From the NCBI GenBank assembly GCA_025531455.1, contig JAMYHL010000120.1, positions 20,922 to 84,921 on the forward strand: a stretch of 64,000 nt of DNA, in the 5' to 3' direction. The position numbers and the translations under genes were made by a program. The notes below the pieces were generated by a model, which did not search any database, was not told the DNA's origin, and was given only the letters and a program-made list of their open reading frames with translations. Shown piece after piece: positions 1 to 11,865 of the stretch. Source of the stretch: Apiotrichum sp. Y4204 (lineage: Eukaryota > Basidiomycota > Tremellomycetes > Trichosporonales > Trichosporonaceae). Position 1 is the first letter of the stretch; each line of letters starts with the position of its first letter.

Positions 1-459
1 ATACGCACCGCCGCCAGAAATGATGGAGAGGAAGCCTTGAACAATAGAACGATAGCGGCTTGGGACCACCTCAGACGGGATGGCGTACAACAGACCGGAG
101 ATACCGCCTGCGATACCGTTCATGACTTGTCCCAAAAGCAGAACGTCCATGCTGTTGGTCGTCATGCAGATGATGCTGGCAATGGCTGCGAGCAGGGCGA
201 GGAGGATGATTGTCGCTTTGCGACCGTACACGTCGGCAATAATCGAAACGATGGGTCCAGACGCGATGGAGGGAATACCCTGAGCCTGGACAATCCACAT
301 CCTCTTGTCGTTGCCATCGAGGGCGGCGGCAATGGTGTAAGCGCTCGCAGCTGGGGCGACGCCAAAGAATGTGTTGTTGAACAGCCCAATGCCCATGAGA
401 AGAATCACAATGTAAGCCTTGAAGGGGATGGTTTGTGGCGTGTCTGGATCCTGACCCAT
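1..459 (-). CDS. MFS transporter, N-terminal part, cut by left edge
   Basis: Membrane transporter of the major facilitator superfamily; only the first 153 residues are inside the window. The reading frame starts with ATG at 459 and stays open to base 1. Hydrophobic segments are visible from about residue 15, followed by 'IADVYGRKATII', the loop 2-3 signature of MFS proteins (usual form GxLaDrxGrkr), and 'GQVMNGIAGGISGLLYAI' for TM4-5. The style (short N-terminus, 'FGVAPAASAYTIAAAL' in TM2) resembles the fungal Tri12/siderophore drug-efflux branch; substrate unknown. An in-frame stop lies about 40 bases upstream of the ATG. The start sits only a few bases from a broken transcription factor on the other strand (466-711), so the gene may have acquired a new 5' flank by rearrangement. 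Confidence 0.75.
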   Translation of the reverse strand, partial: MGQDPDTPQTIPFKAYIVILLMGIGLFNNTFFGVAPAASAYTIAAALDGNDKRMWIVQAQGIPSIASGPIVSIIADVYGRKATIILLALLAAIASIICMTTNSMDVLLLGQVMNGIAGGISGLLYAIPSEVVPSRYRSIVQGFLSIISGGGAY

Positions 460-465
460 GGTATC

Positions 466-711
466 GAGGACCGTCACTTGGATCAGCCTATGCCGCTATT
501 GGACGTGCTTGTCGGCTTTGTTTACAACATGGCCTAAACTACTCGGCTCGCTGGAGCAAGACACCTTTTCAGACGATTATGGCCCAACGAGTCTTGTTTA
601 CAACCTATTTCATGGACCGGCAGATCTCGCTCACTGTTGGCAGACCCTACGGAATGCGCTGGGAGGATATCGCAGTGGCACAACCACCTCCATTGGATGA
701 TACTGTGAGTA
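466..711 (+). pseudogene. Fragment of fungal transcription factor (Fungal_trans middle homology region)
   Basis: An open segment that reads like the central region of a fungal Zn2Cys6-type transcription factor: 'GSAYAAIGRACRLCLQHGL' matches the usual '(A/S)W-liG-A-R-A-dlGLH' helix and 'MAQRVLFTTYFMDRQISLT' then 'VGRPYGMRWEDIAV' match the '(R)R-fW--Y-lDR-lS--lGRP---rdeDi' block. It is followed at 712 by a good donor (gtgagt) and a possible acceptor at about 746. No zinc cluster and no 5' half are found; the upstream DNA is the MFS start on the other strand. I read it as a 5'-truncated relic. Domain recognition is by eye. Confidence 0.6.
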
Positions 712-899
712 ACACTGCACCGTTGGCCTAACGCATTAGTCGATCACCCCAGATGCGCCTCTACCAGGTGTAACCCTCAGGCATCGTCCGCAGAAGCTCT
801 GTAGACACAGATTCCACGAACGTGTTGATGGTCAGACGACCGTGGTCGCAGCTTGTAAGGCGTCAATGACCACTCCCGTCTGTCGGGAGAACCTACTAG

Positions 900-1273
900 G
901 ATACAGCGTGCCACAAATGCGACGTGAGAACGAGGGTGAGATCACCTTGCGATTGCGGCAGAGGCAGTTGTCGATCCTCCAGCCGTAACGTTGGTGGCAA
1001 GTTTTGTTTCCACCACTGCAGAGCCTGGATACACTTTTCGAATGTGGAGTTGTCCTGCCAGGGCAAGATGGAATCCTCACCCCTGCGACGAGCGTACCTA
1101 AATTGGTCAGCAAAGACTCGCGAGACAGACACATGACTGACGTGAGCACCATTGTGCGGATGTTCGCTGACAGCATCAATAAGTTGGCAGCTTTCCATCT
1201 CTGTGGCCGCGACTAAATCGGCTGTCATCTTATCAAAATGCCGGTCAGCTGTGACAGACAAGACGTTCTCCAT
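900..1273 (-). pseudogene. Fragment of fungal transcription factor, C-terminal homology region
   Basis: Minus-strand open frame from ATG at 1273, with 'ARRRGEDSILPWQDNSTF' followed by 'ALQWWKQNLPPTLRLEDR' and 'TLVLTSHLWHAV'. This is the usual order near the end of the Fungal_trans domain: a helix before 'W---LPp-Lr', then the 'h--yh-a-ilLhRPf' helix, which is missing here because the frame stops. It would lie downstream of the 466-711 piece in one intact factor but is in the opposite orientation, so the two may be halves of one gene split by an inversion. Whether the minus-strand open frame at 1550-2056 belongs to it is unclear. Confidence 0.5.
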
Positions 1274-4200
1274 GGTGTGGGAATACGATCATGTCAACTG
1301 CAGGCCAGTATTTGAACCAGAATGCTCTTACTCCATGCATAGAATGACCGTAGCGGCCTGGCACAGTGCTGGTTCAAACAATCGCCTCGCCCCACACTGG
1401 TGCGGAGGGGTGTCGTGGTTCTGACACGATGGAGAGCAACACAGCCAAGGCCGCCTGGAAACCACAGTAGACAGGGCATCATTCACATTTACGCTACAAG
1501 TCAGGAGAAGAGGCAGCAAAGCCCGTGATCCCTTGGAGCTTCCCTAACGCTAGCACTTGACATGTGCTTGGAGATCCGCTGGGAAGTCGCAACTGTTTCC
1601 ACCTACTCGACAATGTGGCGCATATTGAAGTCGCCCGTCAGACTGATACTCTATCCAGACGGCCGATAGCAGGACTTGCCAGTACAGCGTCGACCACATG
1701 TCCCGTATCCGCCAGCCCTGAATCTGACGAGCAAGGACGTAGGGCCCAGCTGCTTCTGACTTCATGTGAGGGGGTAACGTTGTGACTGGCTGGCGATACT
1801 GGTCAACACACCGCTTGATCTGCAGAGCTGTTGGAGATGACGTGTTTGAGATATCCGAGTTTGAGTTTCGAACATGATTTGGGTGAGTTTCGATTGTGGA
1901 TGAGTGGCCGTGGACAACGTGGGCGGTTGCGGCGGGAATGTCGACATCGGCAACAGTGAGTGACACATCGTCAATGTTCCTCAGAAGTTGAATGGTGGTG
2001 AGGGCAGAGCGACTCAGACAGGCGCGCTGCCAAAGTGAGGAAGCACCCATTTTCAAGAACTAAGGAGGTTAGGGGGTCCTGAATGGGAAGCACCGGCCTC
2101 TTTCCGGTCTTTGTTCGACCTTGATGATGGCCTTACCACACACAGGCAGCAGAAGCTGAAGGGTTCGGGAAAAGCGATATATGAGTATAGTAGGCTCCAG
2201 TTCCAAGAGGGAGTAGGGGTAAGAAATGGGCCTGGACAATAAAGGCGTGAGAGGACTTGCAACGTGGATATGCGTACGGGCTGGTGGGGCACAATGTTGT
2301 CCAGATCTGGGTGGACCTGTTTGAGTCGGTGTGACCTAAAACGGGAGGCAGTCATCGTCGACGTAGACGAGTTATATGGTGTCTGACTGCGCTCGAAGGT
2401 CGAGTTAAATCCCCAGAGCTGGAGCTCGTAGTAGGTTTGGGAGTTTCAGACCGTGGTGTTGCGCCGCATGATCTGATTAACTTGTGCATCATTCCGACAG
2501 TATAAATTGAGATTTCGTGGACATCGCGTAGAACATAGTGTGGTCCCCAATGACTCCCGGGCAGTGACTTCGGTCCAGCTCGTAAGAAATTCATATCGAG
2601 GTCAGACAGCAAGAACGCTGTAAGACAAAACAAACGTCAACCGGCGGTTAGCGTCAGCGGTCCATCGTTTTGTGTGCATATCACGACCTCTTCTGGACGT
2701 GTTATGTCCACCACCATTGTTATCCAAGCGACGATTTCAAGAATTCCCCTCGGTCTGCCAGGGGGCCATTCAGTTGCAGGTCCTGCAAAGACAGCCTGTC
2801 TTTTCTGGTTGCCCAAGGATTGTTGTTATTAAGCATTTGGTAAAATTGAGTCGTGAGGGCTTCAATACAATGGCGGCTGTGCAGCCTGTGAAATCGACCC
2901 TACATTGGATCGAAGACCGTCCTCTCTGAGCATTCCCAAAGCAACCTGAGCCAACGTTCTAAGCGATGGCCATAAATAGCCTAGGGGTCAGCCACAGGCC
3001 CTGTGCACCCCCCAGCCAGTTCCACGTAGCAGAAATCGACAGATCGCCAGCATGTCTGCGCCGCGAAACCTGTTGCTCGCTGCCACATGAAACAAAACAT
3101 ATAGAATGCAGTCCTTAGCCTCACAATGCGCCACACACCACTAAACAGCACATCTTATCGCCTGAGACAGGGACAGGGTTATCAGGGAATGAACCGGCGC
3201 CGACCAGATCTCCTACCAGAGATATCAACAAGACCGATTCAGTCCGAAATCGTGCGACCAGGGCCGAGGACTTGCAATCCGGCCTCCAGGGCCTTCGTGA
3301 GCTCCCGGTTGGTTCTTAGCCTTCCTCATTGGCACGTGGTCTATTCGGGTCCTCAGCTGGCTAAACTGATGCACTGTCCGCCTGGAGGGGAGTAATGGTT
3401 TCTGTTACGTGGCAACTGTGACTCTGATACTCCCGACGTCCTGGATGTTCACCACAACTGTAGTTTGCCGCGTTTCTCGAGAAAGGTGATGTACAGCACG
3501 GTGACGAAGAGGAAGCAGGCGAGGCTGAGTCCCAGACGATTACGAGAATGAAACAATGTCGTATCGTAACGGCGGCCAAAGCGATTTGTATGTCAAACTG
3601 CTTCCACGTCTAGACTACTTGCCAGCGCCCATTCAACGTCGGTCCGGGCTTGGGTGGATATGGCAGAAAGCCTACCCGGCGGCTGGGCTTGATGGCAACC
3701 TTGCGGCTGCCTTGTCATTGTTTCAGGGTCAATTCGATCACACGTCAGCCATGGTAGCTACCCGTGTGGGCGGAAGGGCCTGTGCCGCATACGAGAACCC
3801 TGAAGCAGCTTAGGTACCGTGTGGACAGGGCCTGGGTGGTTCTTGGGGCCCATGGGCGGTTGCCGTTACATCCAGTGCCACTACCACTTGGTCGCAGGAC
3901 TGCTGAGCCTCTCAGGCACAAGAAAGGATCTCCAGCCATAAGAGAGGGAGGATACAAGACAGAGGAGTAGTAGGCCAGGAGTGGAGAAGTGCTTGGGGTT
4001 TGGTTCAGCCACCACTCGGGCTGATGGCAAGCTGCCTTGGTGGAACTGGACGATGACATGTTCCCCGCTTGAACGGTAAAGTAATGCAGAGGGGGTTCAC
4101 AGTTTTCATGGCGAGACACATGCTGTGGAGCTCGAAATCCTAACCAGTGGCCATATGACCTCCTCTTCACTCACCATCAAAACCCTGTTTTGCCTTTCAC

Positions 4201-4817
4201 CATCCCGATTCCCATACCAGAGGGCCCCACCTGTAATAAGCAGGCGTCCCATGTTCGACGGAATGGAAGGGTGAGGGTATTCAGTTTACCGACTGCCACC
4301 CATAAAACTCACCATGGAACGGGGAGTGGTGTCTTTCTTTGCGAGGGTGGGGATCATACTTCTGGGTTTGGCGTTGTCTCACGTGAACCTCCAAAATTGG
4401 TACCCCTCGTGTACATCCATGGCCAACAAATGATGAATGATTAGCGGGGACGAATTGCGCATCCGCACATTCCTCAGAACACCTAATTGCCCTTGAAGGC
4501 CCCATGAGATTTCAAAATCTCTTGGCAATCGACAGGGCAGGGCCCCCTTTGGCGCCTCGCGGCACCCTTACGATGCCTCCTGTGATAAATTCGCAGGCCA
4601 AACGGAGAGAATGGGTTGTAGTCCACACCAAACATCCTGGCAAACGGGTGTTCCCTGAAAGACACCCTATATCCCGTACGTTCGACTGTCTTCGTCAGCG
4701 CATCGCACGACCCTCACCTCCCATGTGCACTTGCGCCGTCGCACATCCTTGTCACCTTTACTACTTGTGCATTCCCCCAGTTACCATCGCACACTCACCA
4801 GCACCGTCGTCTCCTGC
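1274..4817. other. Gene-poor stretch
   Basis: No gene is recognised on either strand. Open frames up to about 170 codons exist (for example minus 1550-2056) but show no domain I can name. The stretch holds one TTAGGGGG telomere-like motif at 2069-2076 and a 21-base palindromic motif at 2787-2807 that recurs at 21646-21666. Confidence 0.5.
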
Positions 4818-6387
4818 ATGCAGGTGATAGATGACCCCCCGGCGGCTGTCCTCTACTGGTACGTACCCCGGTCTTCCCAGTTGTCTTTGAACTAGCATTC
4901 CAGCTTCGCGTCCCTGGTCTATCGTCCACTAACATGGTGGTTGGTGCACTCACTTGCTTCAGCTCCTCTAGCGGTCTAGGTTACTAATGCTTATTCCTCC
5001 AGCTGGCCTACTTCGGTGCTCTCTATGGTACCGGCCATCTGTCTTATTGAGAAGGGATACAGCGAAGATGAGTATGTATTCTCCCACCTCAACATCAGTG
5101 AGTACAGAGCCAATCCCTGGATACAAACTGTTCCAAGTAGTTTACCCGTTTCTCCCAGCCCAGGGTGAGAACTTCTCCCCACGTTACCTACGGTCTGTTG
5201 AGTAACACGGTGGCGAACATCGTGTACCACAAAAGAACAATTGCTCACAACATAGCAGCGTCAACTTAAAAGGTAGAGGCACACCATGATAGTGGCACCA
5301 GGTTCGGTCAACTGACCTCCTTCAGCAACAATCCCTACCCTCGTCGTACCCACCTTCGACATGATGGTTGGCAAATCAGAGTCTGGATTCCAGACACTGA
5401 CAAATGTCTCGGTAGGATTAGCTGACGGGTTCCGCCTCGAATTTACACCGCTTATGCCCGCAGAGCATTTGTGACTTCATCGATCAGTCAAGGACACCGT
5501 TGACGACAAGCACCTCGGGCCCCACATCCCAGAAACCTCCTCCCACACTGTCGCCAATCTCCTATGCTGGTGAGGCTAAGGTCGAGCATTCGTTTTGTCT
5601 AGAGAATTTATGCTCACCAATATTTTTGCAGACAAGGCACTGTCGGACCGCTTAATCCGGATCGTTCGCCAGCCGTTGGTTGACCCCAACTTTTTGAATG
5701 TTTCCTGTCGGAATCTAGCTGAACTGATGTCTAAACGGGTAGGCCCACAAGGCTTGATGCTGGAAACTCGAAAACTTGCGCTCAGGCATTTCCTCCAAGA
5801 GATGTCGCCACACAGCTCGAATGGCAACCCGTTGGAATGGGATCACCACGTCTTGCGGTTTCTGGAGGAAAAGTCGGCGTCAAATACCGCTCTTCTCGAC
5901 ATTTATACTGGTGACGCTGGCGAAGAAAGACGAAGAGAGTTTTATCACGCTAGCAGAGCCGCGTGGACTGTCCATCTCCCGTCCGCATTGTCCAAGCTCG
6001 AATCCATGATGACTGGACCTTTTGCATTGGGAGACGACTTGGTAAGCACCAAACGCGTCCCAAGAGCCGGGGTGTGACCTGAGAGTGGCAAACACCCTTG
6101 TTGTCGACGACCTACTGGCCGCGGCTAATGTCGACAGAGTATAGCCGACTGCCACATCATCGCCTGGCTGGCCCGCGTCGTCTCCCTCTGCGGAGGAACC
6201 CCTGCACCTTCCGGTCTCAGCGCCCTCGAACCGCATCTGGGAGGATACCAGCCGGGAAGCAAGCTCAGGGTGTATTGGGGACACTGGGTCCAGCGAACAA
6301 GTTTCCGCAAACTGTGAGTTTGTCGTTCAGATCCTGAGAGCGAGAGACAACCGAAACTCATCCGTTAGCGCTCTCGTACCGTTTTGA
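4818..6387 (+). CDS. Glutathione S-transferase-like protein, nine exons
   Basis: Predicted 326 aa, joining exons 4818-4858, 5003-5097, 5159-5192, 5259-5272, 5326-5411, 5464-5569, 5632-6041, 6138-6313 and 6369-6387. The sum is an exact multiple of three with no stop. The N-terminal thioredoxin-like half shows 'VLYCWPTSVLSMVPAICLI' then 'EKGYSEDEYVF', the cis-Pro region 'ATIPTLVVP', and 'SSICDFIDQS', the usual GST edge that orders glutathione. The C-terminal helical half ends with 'GDDLSIADCHIIAWLARVV', a classic GST C-domain motif. Introns are 52-144 nt; exon 4 is only 14 nt and the intron before it has a weak GTCTGT donor. The last intron (6314-6368) is optional: without it the frame stops at once. 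GSTs conjugate or reduce small electrophiles in the cytosol; the substrate cannot be predicted. No neighbour suggests a pathway. Confidence 0.75.
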
Positions 6388-8103
6388 AGATGTATCAAGA
6401 TGTATCTTGGGCCGATCAGTCGCGCGCGCTGATGTACAGTCGATGGAATGGACAAGAATTGCACCCTTGTATTTCAATGATACTACTGACGGCGACATTT
6501 TGGTCGACATTCTTTTCATGCCGGGGGGTGTTCTGTTAAGGGTCCGGTGTAGCTGTACCTCGTGCCCGTGTTCTCAATATTTCTTGCTGATATTTCCCAG
6601 TGCGATGGTCTCTGCCAAGGCTTCAGCACCTACACCCGAACGTGGCGGTGTCTTATCTTCAGACCATTGTGACCCTGCTTAAAGACGAACTTGACATACA
6701 GCTGGTTCCTATTCAGAACCACTGGAAGCCAGGGTGCAACCAACAGACGCATCGTAACCCATCTACCTCCGCAGCACATCCCCATCATCTTATTGGCATG
6801 TCTGGATGCAAGACAGTACACATGATCTTTGACCGTTTAGGTGCCGCGACGAGCATGGTCTGAGTTCCACGGGTCTGCCAGGTTCGGCACCTGGCCAACG
6901 CTATTGAACTAAGTGCCATCTAGCCGGTGTGGGTCATGTACAGTCTGAAATGCCCGATGGCACCCGCGAATCGCGTGTCAGCTGTTTTGGACTCCTCATA
7001 CTCAGTTTTCTTGTGATGGCGAGCCGTTTGCAGATCTTGGCTGTGGGGTACAGCCATAGAGATTCATCCGCGTAAGAGAGATTTTGCCTTCAGGTCCAAG
7101 GCGTCAGGTAGCAAGCAACGGGTGCGCAGCCGAGAAGATGCGTACAGTAACCCTCTTACATCACCGAATCCACAAAGTGCATCGTCACCTGTCTCGAGCC
7201 TTCTTGATCTAGCACCACACTTTCATGGCAGGCTTCCATACGGCTACTAAGAGGAAATGACAACAGCATGCTGCCAATAGCACCCAAAAAAGTCAAATCC
7301 GTCCAACGCTTTTTACCGGCTGTAGATCCACACTACGTTGATTCCTGCCAGGCATCTTGCAACGCCTTTTGGAAACAACCTTGATCGGCAGGCCCTAAAG
7401 GGAATAGGATCCCAGGAGACCTCGAAGTCCTCACTGAGGAAAGCCCTAGCCTCTTCACCTCTCCTTGCCATGTTCAGTTTGGCAAGTGAAGGTTCAAGGG
7501 AAGAAGTCATGAGCGCGTGCCATACGGCAACGTCAGAGCAACACACAAGGATCTACTTCTGTAATCAACATCTTAGGTGCCTAGGTCCCGTTATTCGCCG
7601 CTGAAGGACAATTGCCCCAGCGCCCCACGCCGAGCCTGGCCGTGCAGATGGAGCAAATGTAGCATGGAAAATCATTATGTACGCGGCAGGATCAAGCAGC
7701 AACCTTTCCTTCAAGGTAGGTAGGTACCTGCAGAACGAGTTCAGAACGCGGCGGGATGGCAGAGAGTCTCGCGGTGTGATGGCAATGTCAAGAGTCGTTT
7801 AGTCTGTTGAATAAGGAACGACCGATGTTCCTAACGTATTGTGGTTTGTTTCTTAGGGACGACTTGCATCATGCGTTCGACCGCGTTAAGTCCGGTCGCT
7901 GTACTACAAGGTTAGGCATCAAGGATATGTGACGAGTTTCTTCTGTATGAACTTGGAGCTGCGACTCACGATTCTCAGGATGGCCACTTCTACGTCCACT
8001 TCCTCCTTCTCACATTCCCGGATACCGAGCATGTCCATCGAAGTGCCCTCCCAGCGGACCGCTTCCGTGATCCGAGTTCAGAGAGACCTGATGTCAGGTT
8101 GCC
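6388..8103. other. Gene-poor stretch
   Basis: Only short open frames of no recognisable family on both strands. I see no conserved domain, no tRNA-like B box and no repeat above background. Confidence 0.5.
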
Positions 8104-8544
8104 CTACAGCCCCCTCCACTCCATCGCGTGGTCTACCTGGAACTTGGCAGCAGCCACCATCATCTGAGCATCGATGCCAATCTTCGCAGTCCACGCGCCA
8201 ACCTCGGCCTTCCAAGTGTCGGCGTACTCATCCCAGTGAGAGATTGCGTGCTTGTCCATCTCCACCTCCACACGACGGCTCTCACCAGGAGACAACTGGT
8301 AGACCTTAGTGAACGCCTGCAGCGACACTTCGGGGTGCACCAGGTTCGTCTCGGTCTCGGGTGGAGGTGCCGTGTAAAAATGCACCGAGTGGTCGGCCGA
8401 AACTCTGCGGGTGTTTTTCACCGAAACACTCGCCTTGCGACACCATTCGTCGGCAGTCGACCCAGTGGCCTCCGCCTCCAAGCCGTCATACTCAAAGGTC
8501 GTGTACGACAAACCATGGCCGAAGGGGGACAGCGGCGCAATACC
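8104..8544 (-). pseudogene. GH3 beta-glucosidase C-terminal fragment (Fn3-like domain)
   Basis: The minus frame begins with 'PLSPFGHGLSYTTFEY', the join between the GH3 second domain and its fibronectin-III-like tail ('lyPFGhGLSYTtF'), then 'KASVSVKNTRRVSADHSVHF', 'HPEVSLQAFTKVYQLSPGES' and 'VEMDKHAISHWDEYADTW', ending '..HAMEWRGL' at a stop. Those features fit the last ~145 residues of fungal GH3 beta-glucosidases, which cleave terminal beta-glucosides. A TAA stop lies directly upstream (8545-8547), and the catalytic (beta/alpha)8 domain with its Asp nucleophile is absent, so this is a relic and cannot be an enzyme. The three E-boxes 400 bp upstream may be leftovers of another promoter. Confidence 0.75.
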
Positions 8545-8934
8545 TTAGGGGTGAACGATGCTCAGAGAGCAAGGAGTAGGTGAGAGACATCGTGCCCTCC
8601 CATCGTGAACAGTGGGGTGTTCGCCACGGGTGTGGACTTGGTCGTGGATCCCACCACTATCATGTACGATCATGGGTTAAGTAACCCTCGGGTTCTCCCC
8701 AGTCGTTTAGTTCCGGGAGAGGAAGTCAGTAGGTTTGATGGCCCCGGAGTTGGGTCGGACATGGTAGACGAAGTTCTATGGAGTAAGGGCGAGATTAATG
8801 CGTCGGAAGTGTGGAGAACACAGCATAATTGAATCAACAAGGCTACAGGACAGACGTACGATATCTACATACTAACATGCATGGGGCTCAGGATTAGCCT
8901 TGGGATCCGACTGGTTGCGCATGAGTGCGACGGG

Positions 8935-8968
8935 TCACGTGCAGATCACGTGACGGGAAATCACGTGA
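8935..8968. promoter_or_regulatory. Cluster of three CACGTG E-boxes
   Basis: Three CACGTG cores in 34 bp (8936-8941, 8947-8952, 8962-8967), two of them in the extended form TCACGTGA. In fungi this is the site type of bHLH factors such as Cbf1 and Pho4. The cluster sits between the GH3 relic and the 3' end of the transporter gene, so no intact gene is obviously served by it. Confidence 0.45.
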
Positions 8969-9176
8969 CTGGGTGGCGACGTTCTTGCAGTGGACGGAGT
9001 CCAGAGGTGATGGATTGGGGCCATGACAATGTGCAACTACTTCGACCTGAGTTTTTCAGCCTGCATAGTCGCCACCCCAGCCGGAAAGAGGAGGATTTTC
9101 ACCTGCAAGATCCCAAAGACCTCATTAAACGAAACAGCTTACGTCCCGAGGGAGTAAATAATATATAGCTTGATAG

Positions 9177-11143
9177 TTAGTGTCGTACCATAACTGCTGT
9201 ACCATCGCCGCGACTCACAGCCCAGCCAGTGATGATCATGCAAGTGAGCTGCGTCGCTACAATGACCATTGTGATCTTGTTGATGCGCCAACCCTTGTAG
9301 TCCAGGTGGTTGATGACGGCGTTTCGGTAAATCTCGAGACGGCGCTTTTCTGGTGCCCGCAGTGAATGTCCGAGCCAGCGTCCGTCAAGGAAGTCGTACA
9401 CCGGTCCAAGGCACATTTCGATAGACTTAATGCCAATGAGGATATAAATGACGTTGTCGTACGCCTGGCCCGGGGTACGGTCCTGAATTGCGCCGGCAGC
9501 CACCTCGAGGATGAGAGTGTTGGTGTTTTGCTAGGATGGTTAACTATGCGACGCCTGTATAAACAGCTAATCCGGCTCACGAATGACTTCCAAACGCCAA
9601 ACGCAGTGCCAATAAGGCGGTCGGTTCCCACGAGAACAGGGATGGAAGCCGTGAACGTCAGCGCGTTGGTGGAGAGAGCAAAGGATGACAGCAGGATGGG
9701 TCCAAGCGGGTGGACTTTGGTCAGGCCGATCAGGGCAAAGACAATAATGTAGAGCATGGCTGTCCACGATACTGTTCAAGTGTTAGCAACGTTGGGGGGT
9801 GTATTGGCGGCCTTGGGCAGTTAAACGGAGCACACGCACCAAACACCATCCGCCATCCCACACGGTCAAAGAATAGCCCTGCGAGCGGTGTGAGAACAAT
9901 GGGGATCACGCCCTGTAACGACGAGTTGTACCCCGCTGCCAGCGTCTTCGTTCGGCGAGTCTTGACCTGCATGTCGGACAGGTTGGACGTGTAAACTGAA
10001 ATGGCCGAGTTTTGGAACATCTGGGTGCCACAGAGGATCCAGAAAAACTTTGGACTGGTAAATGGTCAGCAGCGAAGGAGGTCGCAGACTCACAGCTTCC
10101 AGAGTATATTGAACCTGATGCGCTTCTTGAGGGCCCCTTCCTTGACTCGAGCATCCTTGCCGAGTACCGGGCGGTATTCGCGAGGTAGACTGCGCTCGTA
10201 TGTCCAGTACAAGATGCAGATAGCGAGATTGAGTGCACACAGTATTGCGGGGATCCACAGTGCCCAGCCCCAGAAACCATTGATTTCACTCAGGGGAACG
10301 GCTGTGGCACGACAAACAATACTGACGATCCGGTTCCAGGCAATGTCTATGCCGTAGACAAACGCCAGTGTTGAGCCAGAGAACCAGTGGGCGTAGAGTT
10401 TGTTCTGGGTAGACTCGATAATAGTCGAACCCAGTCCCATGACGATCTGCCCGCCAACCAGGAGACCGTAGTTGTTGGTTTGAGCAGACTAGGATAGTCA
10501 GATCGGGGTAACAGGCCTGTGGATTGTGCGTTCACACTCACACAGCCAGACACTACAGCGCCGATTAGGATGAATACGCTCGAGAGGATTGCAGCGCTTT
10601 CGTGTCAGGATCAAATGGCGCTCATGAACCTCGGCAATACTTACTAGGTAGCTCCCCAATAGTCCATACCTATACCGCCGATGATCGGGAGGATAGAGTT
10701 TACGAGCGAGCTCGCACTCGCGACCGCACCAAACTGGGCGTCTGTACTTAGTCAGCACGTCGCGTATTCCGGCTTGCCCTTCCTGCCATGGCGTATCGTT
10801 CGCTAACGCACTGGTGATCTTAAGCTCCTTGAGGATGCGGGTCTTCAGTGGGGTGATGACGTTTTCAGCGTAACTGCTACCCGTGGAGAATAGAATAATC
10901 ATGAGAAATGCGCAGATGCGATACCGCTGCGGAATCTGGGCCCGGTCGAACGAAGCATCGTCGCATAGAGCGTCGCTGTCTTCAGGATCGCCTGCAAGGG
11001 GGAGCACAACGCCGTTCATCGGCCCGTCACTGTTGCAGTTCCCAGCTTTCTCGGTCCTCATCTTCTGCGTAGCGAACGGTTTGGGGGTTATCCAGAGTAT
11101 CGCTAACCACCCTTTCGGTAGGTACCTCACTCGTAGCACGCAT
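9177..11143 (-). CDS. MFSD1-like MFS transporter, eight exons
   Basis: Predicted 521 aa from exons 11143-11031, 10975-10812, 10741-10645, 10578-10542, 10488-10094, 10054-9840, 9771-9581 and 9530-9177; lengths add up to a full frame. After an acidic N-terminus the first TM reads 'RYRICAFLMIILFSTGSSYA', then 'LPIIGGIGMDYWGATY' (TM2-3), 'LVGGQIVMGLGSTIIESTQ' (TM4), 'AGYNSSLQGVIPIVLTP' and 'GLFFDRVGWRM' (TM8-9) and 'AAGAIQDRTPG' near TM11. This is the fungal relative of lysosomal MFSD1, a 12-TM carrier. It ends with 'YDFLDGRWLGHSL' and a last TM. Introns are 39-70 nt. The first intron (10976-11030) uses acceptor ACAG; if it is wrong, the protein could start at ATG 11061 instead. Substrate unknown; vacuolar or plasma-membrane location is inferred from the family. 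Confidence 0.8.
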
Positions 11144-11865
11144 CCTGATTTCAGTCGACGCGGGTTGGGGGTTGTTGGCTGTATGAGGTAGATTTTCTAA
11201 CCGGAGGCGGGGCAAATGCGATCTAGAGCCTGACTCTGTGCATCTGCTTCTCTGCAGCCATGTTAAATGGCTCGAGGCTTGGTCATAAACTGGGCAACAT
11301 CACGCGCAAGTTTTGATACTACCGCGATAGACGTGTGATAGGGCACTTTCACAGCGCCAAGCCGCCATGCTGCACTTGCCGCAGTAGACCCTGGAGACCT
11401 ACACGATTGCAAGCTGCTGTCCCCAGGGTAGCAGCTGCAAAGTGAAAACAATGCCGGCCGAAAAGGAATAAGACCGACAACGTGACAGGGCTGTTTTGCA
11501 CCTGTTGTACTGCGCTTGATGATCAGGGTTGAATGTAACGGTTACAGACGGTCGCCCGGATCGGTGAGCATGGCGAGAAAGTGGTATTTGGTATGCCTTA
11601 AGCGAAGGTTGTCTTCGCAAGCGACACGGTCGTGATGTGCAAACAATCTTAAATACGCAGTATCTGATAACGATCTTCGGCCGACCCGACGCAAGAGACG
11701 CCAAACGTTACGGTACATTCGGGCGACATCTGCGGAGCACACATATATCTACACGTCGTTTTATCGGGCCAGTTTCAAAACAACAAGTCAACAGCTGAGC
11801 CGCTATTTCCATTCATCGCCCACCATTCCTTCCTCCTCTCCTGATCACCTCTACAAAGGTCAATG
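11144..11865. other. Intergenic region upstream of the MFSD1-like gene
   Basis: Promoter side of the transporter on the minus strand. No coding signal recognised; short open frames only. Confidence 0.4.
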
